From the NCBI GenBank assembly GCA_022843945.1, contig JALHMR010000010.1, forward strand, positions 1 through 64,000: 64,000 nt of DNA, given 5' to 3'. How positions within the stretch are numbered: position 1 is the stretch's first letter; each line of letters begins with the position of its first letter. The stretch is from Rhodospirillaceae bacterium (GTDB lineage Bacteria; Pseudomonadota; Alphaproteobacteria; CACIAM-22H2). A program made the position numbers and the translations under genes. The notes below the pieces were generated by a model, which worked only from the letters and a program-made list of their open reading frames with translations, did not search any database and had not been told where the DNA came from. Shown in pieces: positions 53,347-61,323 of the stretch.

Positions 53347-54036
53347 ATGGGATTGCGGCCATCGCCTTGGTTGAGCCGGGTTCTTGGCAGGCCGGCGCAC
53401 AGCGTCGATGAGTCGCCTTTTGCCGATACGCGGCTGCCGGCGGCTCCCGCCTTCATCGATGCCAAGGTCGACGTCGAGCGGGCAGACCGTGTCGCCGAAC
53501 TTACCGCAGCAGGCTTTCGGCTCGTTACGGTGAACGTTCAATTGAAGCGCCCATCCGGGTATCCATCATCCTTGCCGACCGGGATCGCTGTTCGGCCGGC
53601 TCGCGATGGCGACCGCGATGCCGTATCGGATATCGCCGGCCGCGCGTTTACTCTCGATCGATTCCATGTCGACCCGATGATCGATCGGCCGATCGCTGAC
53701 CGAATCAAGGCGGAATGGGCTGCCAACTTTTTCATCGGGGAGCGCGGTGATGTCATGGCGGTATCGGAAATCGACGGCCGTATCGCGGGCTTCAATCTGC
53801 TGTTCCGGCGCGAGCGCACGCTGATCATCGATCTCATCGCCGTGGCGCCGGAGCTGCAGCGGCGCGGGGTCGCCGGCGCGATGATCGACTATGCCGCGGC
53901 ACAATGGGGCGATGAACGGGAAATGGTCGTGGGCACCCAGCTGACAAACCAGGCCAGCCTTGCGCTGTATCAGCGCGTCGGCTTCCGGCTGGAATCGGCC
54001 GCCTATGTCCTTCACCACCACGGGACCGCCGCGTAG
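53347..54036 (+). CDS. GNAT N-acetyltransferase (sugar amine acetylation)
   Basis: A 229-residue protein. The GNAT fold begins near residue 80 (IAVRPARDGDRDAVSDIAGRAF). LIIDLIAVAPELQRRGVAGAMIDYA is motif A for acetyl-CoA, and NQASLALYQRVGFRLESAAYVLHHH motif B. The layout is like WecD/PseH-type enzymes, which acetylate 4-amino-hexose nucleotides. In this operon it would acylate the amine introduced by the DegT enzyme. The N-terminal 75 residues are an extra region of unknown use. It ends at the base before the next start codon. Confidence 0.8.
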   Translation: MGLRPSPWLSRVLGRPAHSVDESPFADTRLPAAPAFIDAKVDVERADRVAELTAAGFRLVTVNVQLKRPSGYPSSLPTGIAVRPARDGDRDAVSDIAGRAFTLDRFHVDPMIDRPIADRIKAEWAANFFIGERGDVMAVSEIDGRIAGFNLLFRRERTLIIDLIAVAPELQRRGVAGAMIDYAAAQWGDEREMVVGTQLTNQASLALYQRVGFRLESAAYVLHHHGTAA

Positions 54037-55869
54037 ATGTGCGGGATAGCGGGCTTCTTCGGCTTCGCTGACGGCATTGCCGGACGCATTCCGGCAACAC
54101 AGGGATCCATGCGCCGTCGTGGCCCCGATGCGCAGGGCGCGTCCAGTCATCGCAGCCAATCCGGCCGCGAGGCGATCTTGGTCCAGACCCGTCTCAAGAT
54201 CATCGATCTTTCGGATCGCGCCGATCAGCCGTTCCGCTACAAGGCGAAGCACCTCGTCTTCAACGGCGAGATCTACAACTATCTCGAGCTTCGTCAGCAG
54301 CTGGAGAAGCGCGGGCATCGTTTTGTTACCCAGTCGGATACGGAAGTCCTCATCCATCATCTCGACGAGTTCGGTGCTGCCGGTATCGCCGATCTCGAGG
54401 GCATGTGGGCATTCGCTCTCTATGACGAGGCGGATAGCAGCCTGACACTTTGCCGCGACCGCTTCGGCGAGAAGCCGCTCTATCTGCTGCAGGACGGAGC
54501 GGGAATTTATTTCGCCTCCGAGGTCAAAGCGCTGATGATGCTCGCCGGGCGCAAGCTGGCCATCAATTACGACCAGCTCTCCCGTTTTATCGTCAACGGC
54601 TACAAAGCGCTTAACAAGCAGCTCCATCATCAGTTCTTCATCGGCCTCGAAGTGCTGCCGCCGGCCTGCGTGCGGCGCATCGACCGCGACGGGCTCAGCC
54701 ACCAGTGGCGCTACTGGAACCCCTGCCTGCAGCAGGAGCAGGGTATGGACTTCGGGGAGGCGGTGGCGGGGACAAAGGCCCGGCTGATTCGCTCGCTCGA
54801 GATACGACTACGCGCCGATGTTCCGCTGGCCTTCATGCTGTCGGGTGGGGTCGACTCGAATAGCCTGATCGGCATCGCCAAGCGTCTCTTCGGCTACGAC
54901 GTCCACGGCTTCACGGTTATCGCCGACGACGAGCGCTACGGCGAAGCGGACGTCGTCCGGCAATCAGTCCAGGCCTTGGGCATCCGTCACACCGAGATTC
55001 CGGCCGATAGATCCGATTTCATCGCCAAGCTGCGGACCCTCGTCAACTATCATGATGCTCCCGTCGCCACCACGGTCGACTTCGCCATCTGGCAGCTGAT
55101 CGAGAAGGTGGCGGCCCACGGCTACAGGATCGTGATTTCCGGCAACGGCGCCGACGAGCTTTTCTCGGGTTACTACGATCACCACCTGCTCTATCTCGCC
55201 GCCGTCCATCAGGATCCGAACCTGTACGGCCACAGCTTGCGCCAGTGGAACGACAAGGTGCGGCCACACGTCCGCAATCCGTACCTGACCGAGCCGGAAC
55301 GCTTCGTGCGGACCCCGGCGGAACGCCGTCATATCTACCTGGGTAGCGAAGAGTTCGGGCGGCTCTTTCATGCCCCGTGGGCGGAGCCTTTCTGGGAGGC
55401 TGCCTATACCCCCGACCTCATGCGCAACCGCATGGCCAACGAAATCTTCCATGAGAGCGTGCCTGTGGTGCTGCACGAGGACGACCTCAATGCGATGTAT
55501 CACTCGGTGGAGAACCGCTCGCCGTTTCTGGATCGCGATCTCTTCGAGTTCGCCAACTCCGTGCCAACCCGGCATCTCGTGCGTGACGGTGCCGCTAAGG
55601 CCGTCCTGCGGGAGGCGGTGCGCGGTATCGCGCCCGATCACATCGTCGACCAGGTGCGTAAGGTCGGGTTCAATGTGCCGACCGAGGAGTACGTGGATCT
55701 TTCGTCGCCGGAGAATGTCGACTTCCTGACCGGCGACAGCCCGATCTTCGACTATGTCGACCGCGAGCGCATACGGGACCTGGTCGCATCAAATACCAGC
55801 ACCAATAGCCGGAGCAAGGCGCTGTTCAATTTCATCAGCTCCAAGGTCTTCGTAGAAGAGTTTTCATGA
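54037..55869 (+). CDS. Asparagine synthetase family amidotransferase 2
   Basis: A 610-residue protein of the AsnB family. C2 in MCGIAGFFGF is the glutaminase nucleophile, TRLKIIDLSDRADQPF and VFNGEIYNYLELR line the glutamine pocket, and FMLSGGVDSNSLIGIAKRLFG is the ATP-binding PP-loop. An unusual insertion is KALMMLAGRKLAINYDQL and a C-terminal tail that ends FISSKVFVEEFS. It differs from the paralog at 37841 across much of its length, so these are not recent duplicates. It probably amidates a sugar carboxyl. The stop overlaps an ATG (ATGA) that leads to a 23-codon frame. Confidence 0.88.
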   Translation: MCGIAGFFGFADGIAGRIPATQGSMRRRGPDAQGASSHRSQSGREAILVQTRLKIIDLSDRADQPFRYKAKHLVFNGEIYNYLELRQQLEKRGHRFVTQSDTEVLIHHLDEFGAAGIADLEGMWAFALYDEADSSLTLCRDRFGEKPLYLLQDGAGIYFASEVKALMMLAGRKLAINYDQLSRFIVNGYKALNKQLHHQFFIGLEVLPPACVRRIDRDGLSHQWRYWNPCLQQEQGMDFGEAVAGTKARLIRSLEIRLRADVPLAFMLSGGVDSNSLIGIAKRLFGYDVHGFTVIADDERYGEADVVRQSVQALGIRHTEIPADRSDFIAKLRTLVNYHDAPVATTVDFAIWQLIEKVAAHGYRIVISGNGADELFSGYYDHHLLYLAAVHQDPNLYGHSLRQWNDKVRPHVRNPYLTEPERFVRTPAERRHIYLGSEEFGRLFHAPWAEPFWEAAYTPDLMRNRMANEIFHESVPVVLHEDDLNAMYHSVENRSPFLDRDLFEFANSVPTRHLVRDGAAKAVLREAVRGIAPDHIVDQVRKVGFNVPTEEYVDLSSPENVDFLTGDSPIFDYVDRERIRDLVASNTSTNSRSKALFNFISSKVFVEEFS

Positions 55870-55902
55870 ACGACTTGAGCATGACGGCGAAGGCTGGGCC
55901 GC

Positions 55903-56583
55903 TTGTTAGCAATCATTCAGGCTCGCTGTACCTCTAGCCGCCTTCCGGGAAAGGTGCTCCGGGAAATCAATGGGCAACCGCTCCTGGACTACCTGCTACA
56001 GCGCCTGGAGCGCTGTCGCCAGCTGGACGGCATCATATTGGCGACGTCGGTTGAGCCCAGTGACGATGCTCTTGAAGCGTATGCCGCGCGCCGGCGGGTT
56101 GGGTGCATCCGCGGGCCCCTTGACGATGTTGCGGCACGGTTCCGGCTGGTCCTGCAGGCCACGGGCGCATCGGCCTTCGCCCGGGTCAGCGGCGACAGCC
56201 CGCTGCTCGACCCTGCCTTGATCGACCGGGCGGTTTCTTTGTTCGATGACGGCGACTGGCACCTCGTCACCAATGTTCAGACGCGCACCTTTCCCAAGGG
56301 ACAATCGGTCGAGATCCTGGATGCGGCGACCTTTGCGGAAGTCAGCGAGAGCTACACCACCGCGCCGGACCGTGAGCATGTCACGCCGTTTTATTACGCC
56401 AACGCCGAACGCTTCCGCATTCGCAATTTCGAGAGCGATCGGGAGCTGGGCGAGATGAGAATGGTGATCGATACCCAAGCCGATCTCGACAGTTTCCAGG
56501 CCATCGTGAAGCACATGGACCGTCCTCACTGGGAGTACGGGGTCGATGATCTCGTGCCTCTTTACGAGGCCCTGGCGCCGTGA
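55903..56583 (+). CDS. Cytidylyltransferase family protein (SpsF/NeuA-like)
   Basis: A 226-residue protein. LAIIQARCTSSRLPGKVLREINGQPLLDYLL is the CTP-binding signature, and FARVSGDSPLLDPALI the catalytic aspartate region. VIDTQADLDSF closes the fold. The family activates acylneuraminates or related sugars as CMP-derivatives, and with NeuB downstream the CMP-nonulosonate role is the simplest. The start used is a TTG with AAGG 9 bases upstream. The ATG in the ATGA overlap with the previous gene is one base out of frame with this gene. Confidence 0.8.
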   Translation: MLAIIQARCTSSRLPGKVLREINGQPLLDYLLQRLERCRQLDGIILATSVEPSDDALEAYAARRRVGCIRGPLDDVAARFRLVLQATGASAFARVSGDSPLLDPALIDRAVSLFDDGDWHLVTNVQTRTFPKGQSVEILDAATFAEVSESYTTAPDREHVTPFYYANAERFRIRNFESDRELGEMRMVIDTQADLDSFQAIVKHMDRPHWEYGVDDLVPLYEALAP

Positions 56584-57590
56584 CGAGTCGGTCCTACCGG
56601 GCAGCGGTGATCGGTCTTGGTGTCGGCGAGCGGCATATTTTCGGCTACGAGCTGCATCCGCAATGCCGTGTGGAGGTCCTGTGCGATATCGATGCCGCCA
56701 AGCTCGCCGAGGTGGCTGCGCGCCATCCTGGCCGTCGCCTGACGCGCGAGCCCGCCGAAGTCCTGGATGATCCGAGCATCGACATCGTGTCAATCGCCTC
56801 CTACGACAACGTTCATTTCGAGCAGATCATGCGCGCGCTGGACCACGGCAAGCACGTCTTCGTCGAAAAGCCGTTGTGTCTGACCGAGGCGGAGCTTGCC
56901 GGGATCCGTGGCGCCCTCGCAGCCCGTCCGGCCCTTCAGCTCTCCTCCAACTTGATCCTGCGCCGCGCGCCGCGCTTCAAATCGCTGCACGAGCAGATTC
57001 GCGCCGGTGACCTCGGCCGGCTGTATTACGTCGAAGGTGACTACAACTACGGCCGCTTCCACAAGCTCACGAGCGGCTGGCGGGGCGAACTGCCTTTTTA
57101 TTCGGTCGTGCACGGCGGCGCGATTCACATGATTGACCTGCTGATGTGGCTTGCCGGTGAACGCCCCACCGAGGTCTTTGCCTATGGTGGGCGCGGTGCA
57201 CCCGAAGGTTCGACGTTCAAATTCAACGATACCGTCGCCGCTGTTCTCAAATTCCCGAGCGGAATGCTGGGCAGGATCACCGCGAATTTTCCCTGCAAGA
57301 TGCCGCATCATCACGCCCTTACCGTCCATGGAACCAAGGCCTCCTTCGTGCACAACAGCCTGGGCGCGCGATTTTTTACGTCGACGGATCCCGAAATTGC
57401 CCCGTCGGTCGTGACCACGGCGTATCCCGGGGCGCAGAAGGGCGACATGCTTCCCGCGTTTGTCGATGCCGTGATCAACGGCGGAGAGCCGGAAGTCACC
57501 GCTGACGAGGTCATGGCCGGCATGCAGGTCTCTCTCGCCATCGAGCGCGCCGCGACGCAAGGCGTGCCGGTGCCCGTCGTTTACAACTGA
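56580..57590 (+). CDS. Gfo/Idh/MocA family oxidoreductase
   Basis: A 336-residue protein. AAVIGLGVGERHIFGYELH binds NAD(P), IDIVSIASYDNVHFEQI follows and GKHVFVEKPLCLTEAEL contains the EKP signature. The C-terminal alpha/beta domain includes FYSVVHGGAIHMIDLLMWL. These enzymes oxidise or reduce C3 of nucleotide sugars (WbpB/WlbA-like) or other sugar alcohols. The GTG start lies in a GTGA overlap with the cytidylyltransferase gene. Twenty bases separate it from NeuB. Confidence 0.85.
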   Translation: MTSRSYRAAVIGLGVGERHIFGYELHPQCRVEVLCDIDAAKLAEVAARHPGRRLTREPAEVLDDPSIDIVSIASYDNVHFEQIMRALDHGKHVFVEKPLCLTEAELAGIRGALAARPALQLSSNLILRRAPRFKSLHEQIRAGDLGRLYYVEGDYNYGRFHKLTSGWRGELPFYSVVHGGAIHMIDLLMWLAGERPTEVFAYGGRGAPEGSTFKFNDTVAAVLKFPSGMLGRITANFPCKMPHHHALTVHGTKASFVHNSLGARFFTSTDPEIAPSVVTTAYPGAQKGDMLPAFVDAVINGGEPEVTADEVMAGMQVSLAIERAATQGVPVPVVYN

Positions 57591-57610
57591 ATGTCACGCA
57601 TAGGCCCTGG

Positions 57611-58621
57611 ATGAAAATCGGACCTCTCGATACCGACCGTGAGGTCGTGGTCGTTGCGGAGATCGGCAACAATCACGAAGGAAGCGTGGCGCTGGCCGAA
57701 GAGATGATCGGGCGCGCCGCCGAGGCTGGCGCCCATGCCGTCAAGCTGCAGACTTTCGTCCCCGAATTATTCACCACGCCGCGTGAGGCGCAACGCTTTG
57801 CCCGCCTAACCAAGTTTCGGCTGCCTCCGGAAGCCTGGCCGAAACTGGCCAAGCTGGCGGAGAGCCTGGGGATCGTGTTCTTCTCGACGCCCTTGGATCT
57901 GGAAAGCGTGAAGCTGCTAAACCCGCTGGTTCCGGTGTTCAAGATCGCTTCCAGCGACAACACTTTCACCCCGCTCCTCGAGGCCGTCGCAGCGCTGGCC
58001 AAGCCGATCATCCTGTCGACCGGCCTGGCGACTATCGGCGAATTGCAGCGCGCCAAAGCGGCCATCGATGCGGTATGGCAGGCGCGGGGCGTGTCGCCCG
58101 GCTTGCTCTGCCTTCATTGTGTCTGCAGCTATCCCGTGCCCGCGGAGCAGGCGAACCTGGCGGCGATACCGACGTTGGCGGCGGGCCTGGGCGTACCGGT
58201 CGGCTACTCGGATCACACGCTCGGTATCGAGGCCGCGGTGCTCTCCGTCGGCCTCGGCGCCAGGCTGGTCGAAAAGCACTTTACGCTGGATAAGAATTTC
58301 TCGGACTTCCGCGACCATCAGCTTTCAGCGGATCCCGCGGAGTTCAAGGAACTCGTCCGTCGTGTCAAGGAAGCCGCGCTCTTGATGGGGGACGGGCGCA
58401 AGGTCCTCCAGCCCTGCGAAGAGGCGATGGTCCCTCTGGTACGCCGCTCCGCGGCGGCGTCCGGCGCCCTGGCCAAAGGCTCGGTCCTGACCAAATCGGA
58501 CCTCATCTGGATCAGGCCGGGCGACGGGTTCTCTGTTGAGGACGAGCGCCAATTGCTTGGCAGGCACCTGACGGTGGATTTGGCCCGTGGAGACATCATC
58601 CGTCGCGAGCATCTGGAGTAG
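57611..58621 (+). CDS. N-acetylneuraminate synthase family (NeuB/PseI/LegI)
   Basis: A 336-residue NeuB-family protein. VVVVAEIGNNHEGSVALAEEMI and AVKLQTFVPE form the PEP-condensing barrel start. STGLATIGELQRA and VGYSDHTLGIEAAV line the active site. HFTLDKNFSDFRDHQLSADP is typical of PseI/LegI/NeuB. A SAF/antifreeze-like domain ends the protein (PLVRRSAAASGALAKGSV to ARGDIIRREHLE). It condenses phosphoenolpyruvate with a 6-carbon amino sugar to make a nine-carbon acid. Whether the product is legionaminic, pseudaminic or another acid is unknown. Confidence 0.92.
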   Translation: MKIGPLDTDREVVVVAEIGNNHEGSVALAEEMIGRAAEAGAHAVKLQTFVPELFTTPREAQRFARLTKFRLPPEAWPKLAKLAESLGIVFFSTPLDLESVKLLNPLVPVFKIASSDNTFTPLLEAVAALAKPIILSTGLATIGELQRAKAAIDAVWQARGVSPGLLCLHCVCSYPVPAEQANLAAIPTLAAGLGVPVGYSDHTLGIEAAVLSVGLGARLVEKHFTLDKNFSDFRDHQLSADPAEFKELVRRVKEAALLMGDGRKVLQPCEEAMVPLVRRSAAASGALAKGSVLTKSDLIWIRPGDGFSVEDERQLLGRHLTVDLARGDIIRREHLE

Positions 58622-59257
58622 ATGATGGCGTCGTCGCCGCCGCGAGTCGCGCTCATCGAATACGGTGTCGGCAATCTCGGCTCGGTGCTCAATGCCTGCC
58701 GGCGGTGTGGCGTGGAGCCGGTCATCGCGCGCACGGCGGCCGAACTCGACAGCGCCAGCCCGACCCATATCCTGTTGCCTGGTGTCGGTGCGGTGGGGGA
58801 GGTTCTGGCCAACCTTCGCGCCCAGGACCTCGAACCTGCTCTGCGCCGGCATGTTCTTGATCAGAAAACACCGCTATTGGGGATATGCGTCGGCATGCAG
58901 ATGCTGGCCGATAGCTGCGAGGAGCATGGCGAACATGCGGGGCTCGGCTTTATCCCGGGCCGGGTCAAGCATCTCGGCCCGCTCGTCGGCGATCGGCCGT
59001 TGCCGCATATCGGATGGAACACCATAAGGCCGGCGGCCGCGGAGGACCCGCTGTGGCGGTCCGTAACTGACGAGCATTTCTATTTTCTTCACAGCTACGC
59101 TTTCGTATGCGAGCCGCCGTTCGCGGCATGCCAGACGGAGTACGGCGGCGAGTTCGTCAGTGGCGTGAAGCGCGGCAATGTCTACGGGGTCCAGTTTCAT
59201 CCCGAGAAAAGCTCGGCAGCCGGGATGAGGCTGCTCGATAACTTCTTCCATATCTGA
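58622..59257 (+). CDS. HisH-like glutaminase subunit of a sugar amidotransferase
   Basis: A 211-residue class I glutamine amidotransferase. Catalytic residues are C89 in GICVGMQML, H193 and E195 in GVQFHPEKSS. YGVGNLGSVLNACRRCG is the HisH-type start. It hydrolyses glutamine and passes ammonia to a synthase partner. The next two genes encode the HisF-like partner and WbpG, so it belongs to surface-sugar amidination, as hisH2 in Pseudomonas, and not to histidine synthesis. It begins at the base after the NeuB stop. Confidence 0.85.
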   Translation: MMASSPPRVALIEYGVGNLGSVLNACRRCGVEPVIARTAAELDSASPTHILLPGVGAVGEVLANLRAQDLEPALRRHVLDQKTPLLGICVGMQMLADSCEEHGEHAGLGFIPGRVKHLGPLVGDRPLPHIGWNTIRPAAAEDPLWRSVTDEHFYFLHSYAFVCEPPFAACQTEYGGEFVSGVKRGNVYGVQFHPEKSSAAGMRLLDNFFHI

Positions 59258-59259
59258 CC

Positions 59260-60048
59260 TTGCTGAAGCGCCGGCTGATTCCGGTCCTGTTCCTCAAGGA
59301 CGGGCTCATGGTCCGCAGCCAGGGCTTCGATACGCACCAGGTGATCGGTCATCCGCTGACCCATGTGACGCGCATGACGCAATGGGACGTCGACGAGCTG
59401 ATCGTGATCGATATCAGCGAGAATGCGAATTCGTACGAGATCTTCCGCGATGATCAGAAATTCAAGGGAGCGGGAGACCTGCTTCAGTTCATTGCCAGCG
59501 TGGCCGAGACCTGCGCCATGCCCTTGGCCTTCGGGGGCAACATCCGGAGCGTCGAGGACGTGCACGCGCGCATCTTGAACGGCGCCGACAAGGTTACCGT
59601 GAACTCGATGCTGGTGGATGCGCCAGCAGCGGTCACCGAAGCCTCCAGAAAATTCGGCGCCCAGGCGATCGTCGCCAGCATCGATTACCGCATGGTGGAG
59701 GGCCAGGCGCGCACGTTCACCCATCTGGCGCGGCGCGACCAGAAGGTCGACCCTGCGGCTTGGGCGCGCCGCGCTGAAGACCTGGGAGTGGGCGAGATCC
59801 TGTTGAACGCGGTCGACCGCGATGGAACAGGGCGCGGCTATGATATCGAGACGATTGCCCGGGTCGCCGAGGCGGTTCGCGTCCCCGTCGTGGCGTGCGG
59901 TGGGGCGGGGCATCAGCGCCACTTCAAGAGCTGCTTCGATGAGACAAAGGCGAGCGGCGTTGCCGCCGGCAATATCTTCCATTTCACTGAAAACGCGTAT
60001 CCCAATATCAAGCGCTACCTTCGATCGACACGCACGGATATCCGCTGA
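59260..60048 (+). CDS. HisF-like synthase subunit, sugar amidotransferase type
   Basis: A 262-residue TIM barrel that matches HisF along its length (LAFGGNIRSVEDVHARILNGADKVTVNS, IVASIDYRMVEG, LLNAVDRDGTGRGYD, VVACGGAG). The start RRLIPVLFLKDGL places F11 where catalytic Asp11 of HisF is conserved (IPCLD). The second catalytic acid is present (SIDYR). Loss of the first aspartate means it should not make imidazole glycerol phosphate. Ammonia tunnelling from HisH to WbpG is the likely remaining role. The start codon is TTG, 2 bases after the HisH stop. Confidence 0.85.
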   Translation: MLKRRLIPVLFLKDGLMVRSQGFDTHQVIGHPLTHVTRMTQWDVDELIVIDISENANSYEIFRDDQKFKGAGDLLQFIASVAETCAMPLAFGGNIRSVEDVHARILNGADKVTVNSMLVDAPAAVTEASRKFGAQAIVASIDYRMVEGQARTFTHLARRDQKVDPAAWARRAEDLGVGEILLNAVDRDGTGRGYDIETIARVAEAVRVPVVACGGAGHQRHFKSCFDETKASGVAAGNIFHFTENAYPNIKRYLRSTRTDIR

Positions 60049-60051
60049 CCC

Positions 60052-61188
60052 ATGACTGTTGAAATCCCTCCGGTCCACTACTGCGCGCGCTGTGTTTACC
60101 CCTCGAGCTCGGCGGTTTCGCTCGTGTTCGACAAGAACGGCGTGTGCAGCGGCTGTCGCGTCCATGATCAGCGCAATGAGATCGATTGGGAAGAGCGGCT
60201 CGAGATGTTGCTCGAGCTGGTCGAGCCTTACCGCAAGCCCACCGGCTACGAATGCGTGATCGGCGTTTCCGGTGGAAAGGACAGTTATTTCCAGACCCAC
60301 TTCGTCACCGAGAAGCTTGGCTTGAAGCCGCTGCTGGTGACCTATGACGGCAACAACTTCCTCGATGTCGGCTGGCGCAATCTGCTGCGCATGAAGGAGC
60401 TGTTCAACACCGACCACCTCATCCTGCGGCCCTCGGTGGACCTTCTCGTCCGGCTGAATCGCCTGGCGTTCCGCAAGATGGGTGATATGAACTGGCATGC
60501 CCATGCCGGTATCGGCTCCACGGTCATGATGACCGCGGTGCGTTACAACATCCCACTCGTCTTCTGGGGCGAGCATGGATACACCGATCTGGGCGGCATG
60601 TACTCGATGTACGATCTGGTGGAATACACCGCGCGCTATCGTCGCGACCATCAGATGCGCGGTTACGACTGGCACGACATGCTCGGCGATTCAGAAGACC
60701 CGATCGCGGAGCATGAGATGCAATGGTGCATCTATCCCAGCGATGAGGACATCAACCGGGTCGGTCTGCGCGGCGTCTATATCGGCAACTACGACCGCTG
60801 GGACGCCAATGCGCACTCGCAGCTGGTCGTCGACAAGTACGGCTGGGAGCCGTCGCCCGTTCCCTTCGATCGCACCTACCGGCGGTTTTCGAACCTTGAC
60901 GATCGCTATGAGAACGGGGCGCACGACTATCTGAAGTTCATCAAGTTCGGCTATGGGCGGGCGACCGACCATTCCTGCAAGGACATTCGCCGCGGGCATA
61001 TGACCCGCGAACAGGGCATCGAAATGGTGCGTCGCTACGATCATGTCCGGCCGTCGGATCTCGATTTCTGGCTCAACTACGTTGAGCGCAACGAGGAATG
61101 GTTCTGGGGAATAGCGGATACGTTCCGTTCGCCCAAGGTTTGGACGAAGGACAATGGCCGGTGGCTGAAGCGGAACATTTGGGACTAA
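60052..61188 (+). CDS. N-acetyl sugar amidotransferase (WbpG/PseA family)
   Basis: A 378-residue ATP-pyrophosphatase. Four cysteines (C11, C14, C32, C35) form an N-terminal zinc site, CARC and CSGC. GVSGGKDSYFQTHFV is the PP-loop (SGGKDS at residues 73-78). VFWGEHGYTDLGG follows. WbpG/PseA enzymes with HisH2/HisF2 convert an acetamido group to an acetamidino group, in O-antigen mannuronates and in pseudaminic acid. The three adjacent genes form that set here. It starts 3 bases after the HisF-like gene. Confidence 0.9.
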   Translation: MTVEIPPVHYCARCVYPSSSAVSLVFDKNGVCSGCRVHDQRNEIDWEERLEMLLELVEPYRKPTGYECVIGVSGGKDSYFQTHFVTEKLGLKPLLVTYDGNNFLDVGWRNLLRMKELFNTDHLILRPSVDLLVRLNRLAFRKMGDMNWHAHAGIGSTVMMTAVRYNIPLVFWGEHGYTDLGGMYSMYDLVEYTARYRRDHQMRGYDWHDMLGDSEDPIAEHEMQWCIYPSDEDINRVGLRGVYIGNYDRWDANAHSQLVVDKYGWEPSPVPFDRTYRRFSNLDDRYENGAHDYLKFIKFGYGRATDHSCKDIRRGHMTREQGIEMVRRYDHVRPSDLDFWLNYVERNEEWFWGIADTFRSPKVWTKDNGRWLKRNIWD

Positions 61189-61227
61189 GCGATTGGTAAA
61201 TATTGTTTTTTTGCTTAAAAAGCTCGT

Positions 61228-61256
61228 CGCATTTGGGGCTACGCAAACGGTATACT
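61228..61256 (+). promoter_or_regulatory. Possible promoter in an AT-rich patch before the B12-radical SAM gene
   Basis: TATACT at 61251-61256 is a good -10. The -35 region is poor. An A/T-rich stretch upstream (61195-61222, with a run of seven T) could act as an UP element or mark a boundary. Confidence 0.35.
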
Positions 61257-61323
61257 GGCGCCCGGCGTGCGGCATTTTGCTATGGCCCGAAAAAGCGGCG
61301 GCCAGTGGAAGGGTAGTTGGGCA

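Noticed and set aside
58622-60048. HisH and HisF as histidine-biosynthesis enzymes
   Set aside because: The HisF copy lacks the first catalytic aspartate, both lie between NeuB and WbpG, and no other his gene is nearby.
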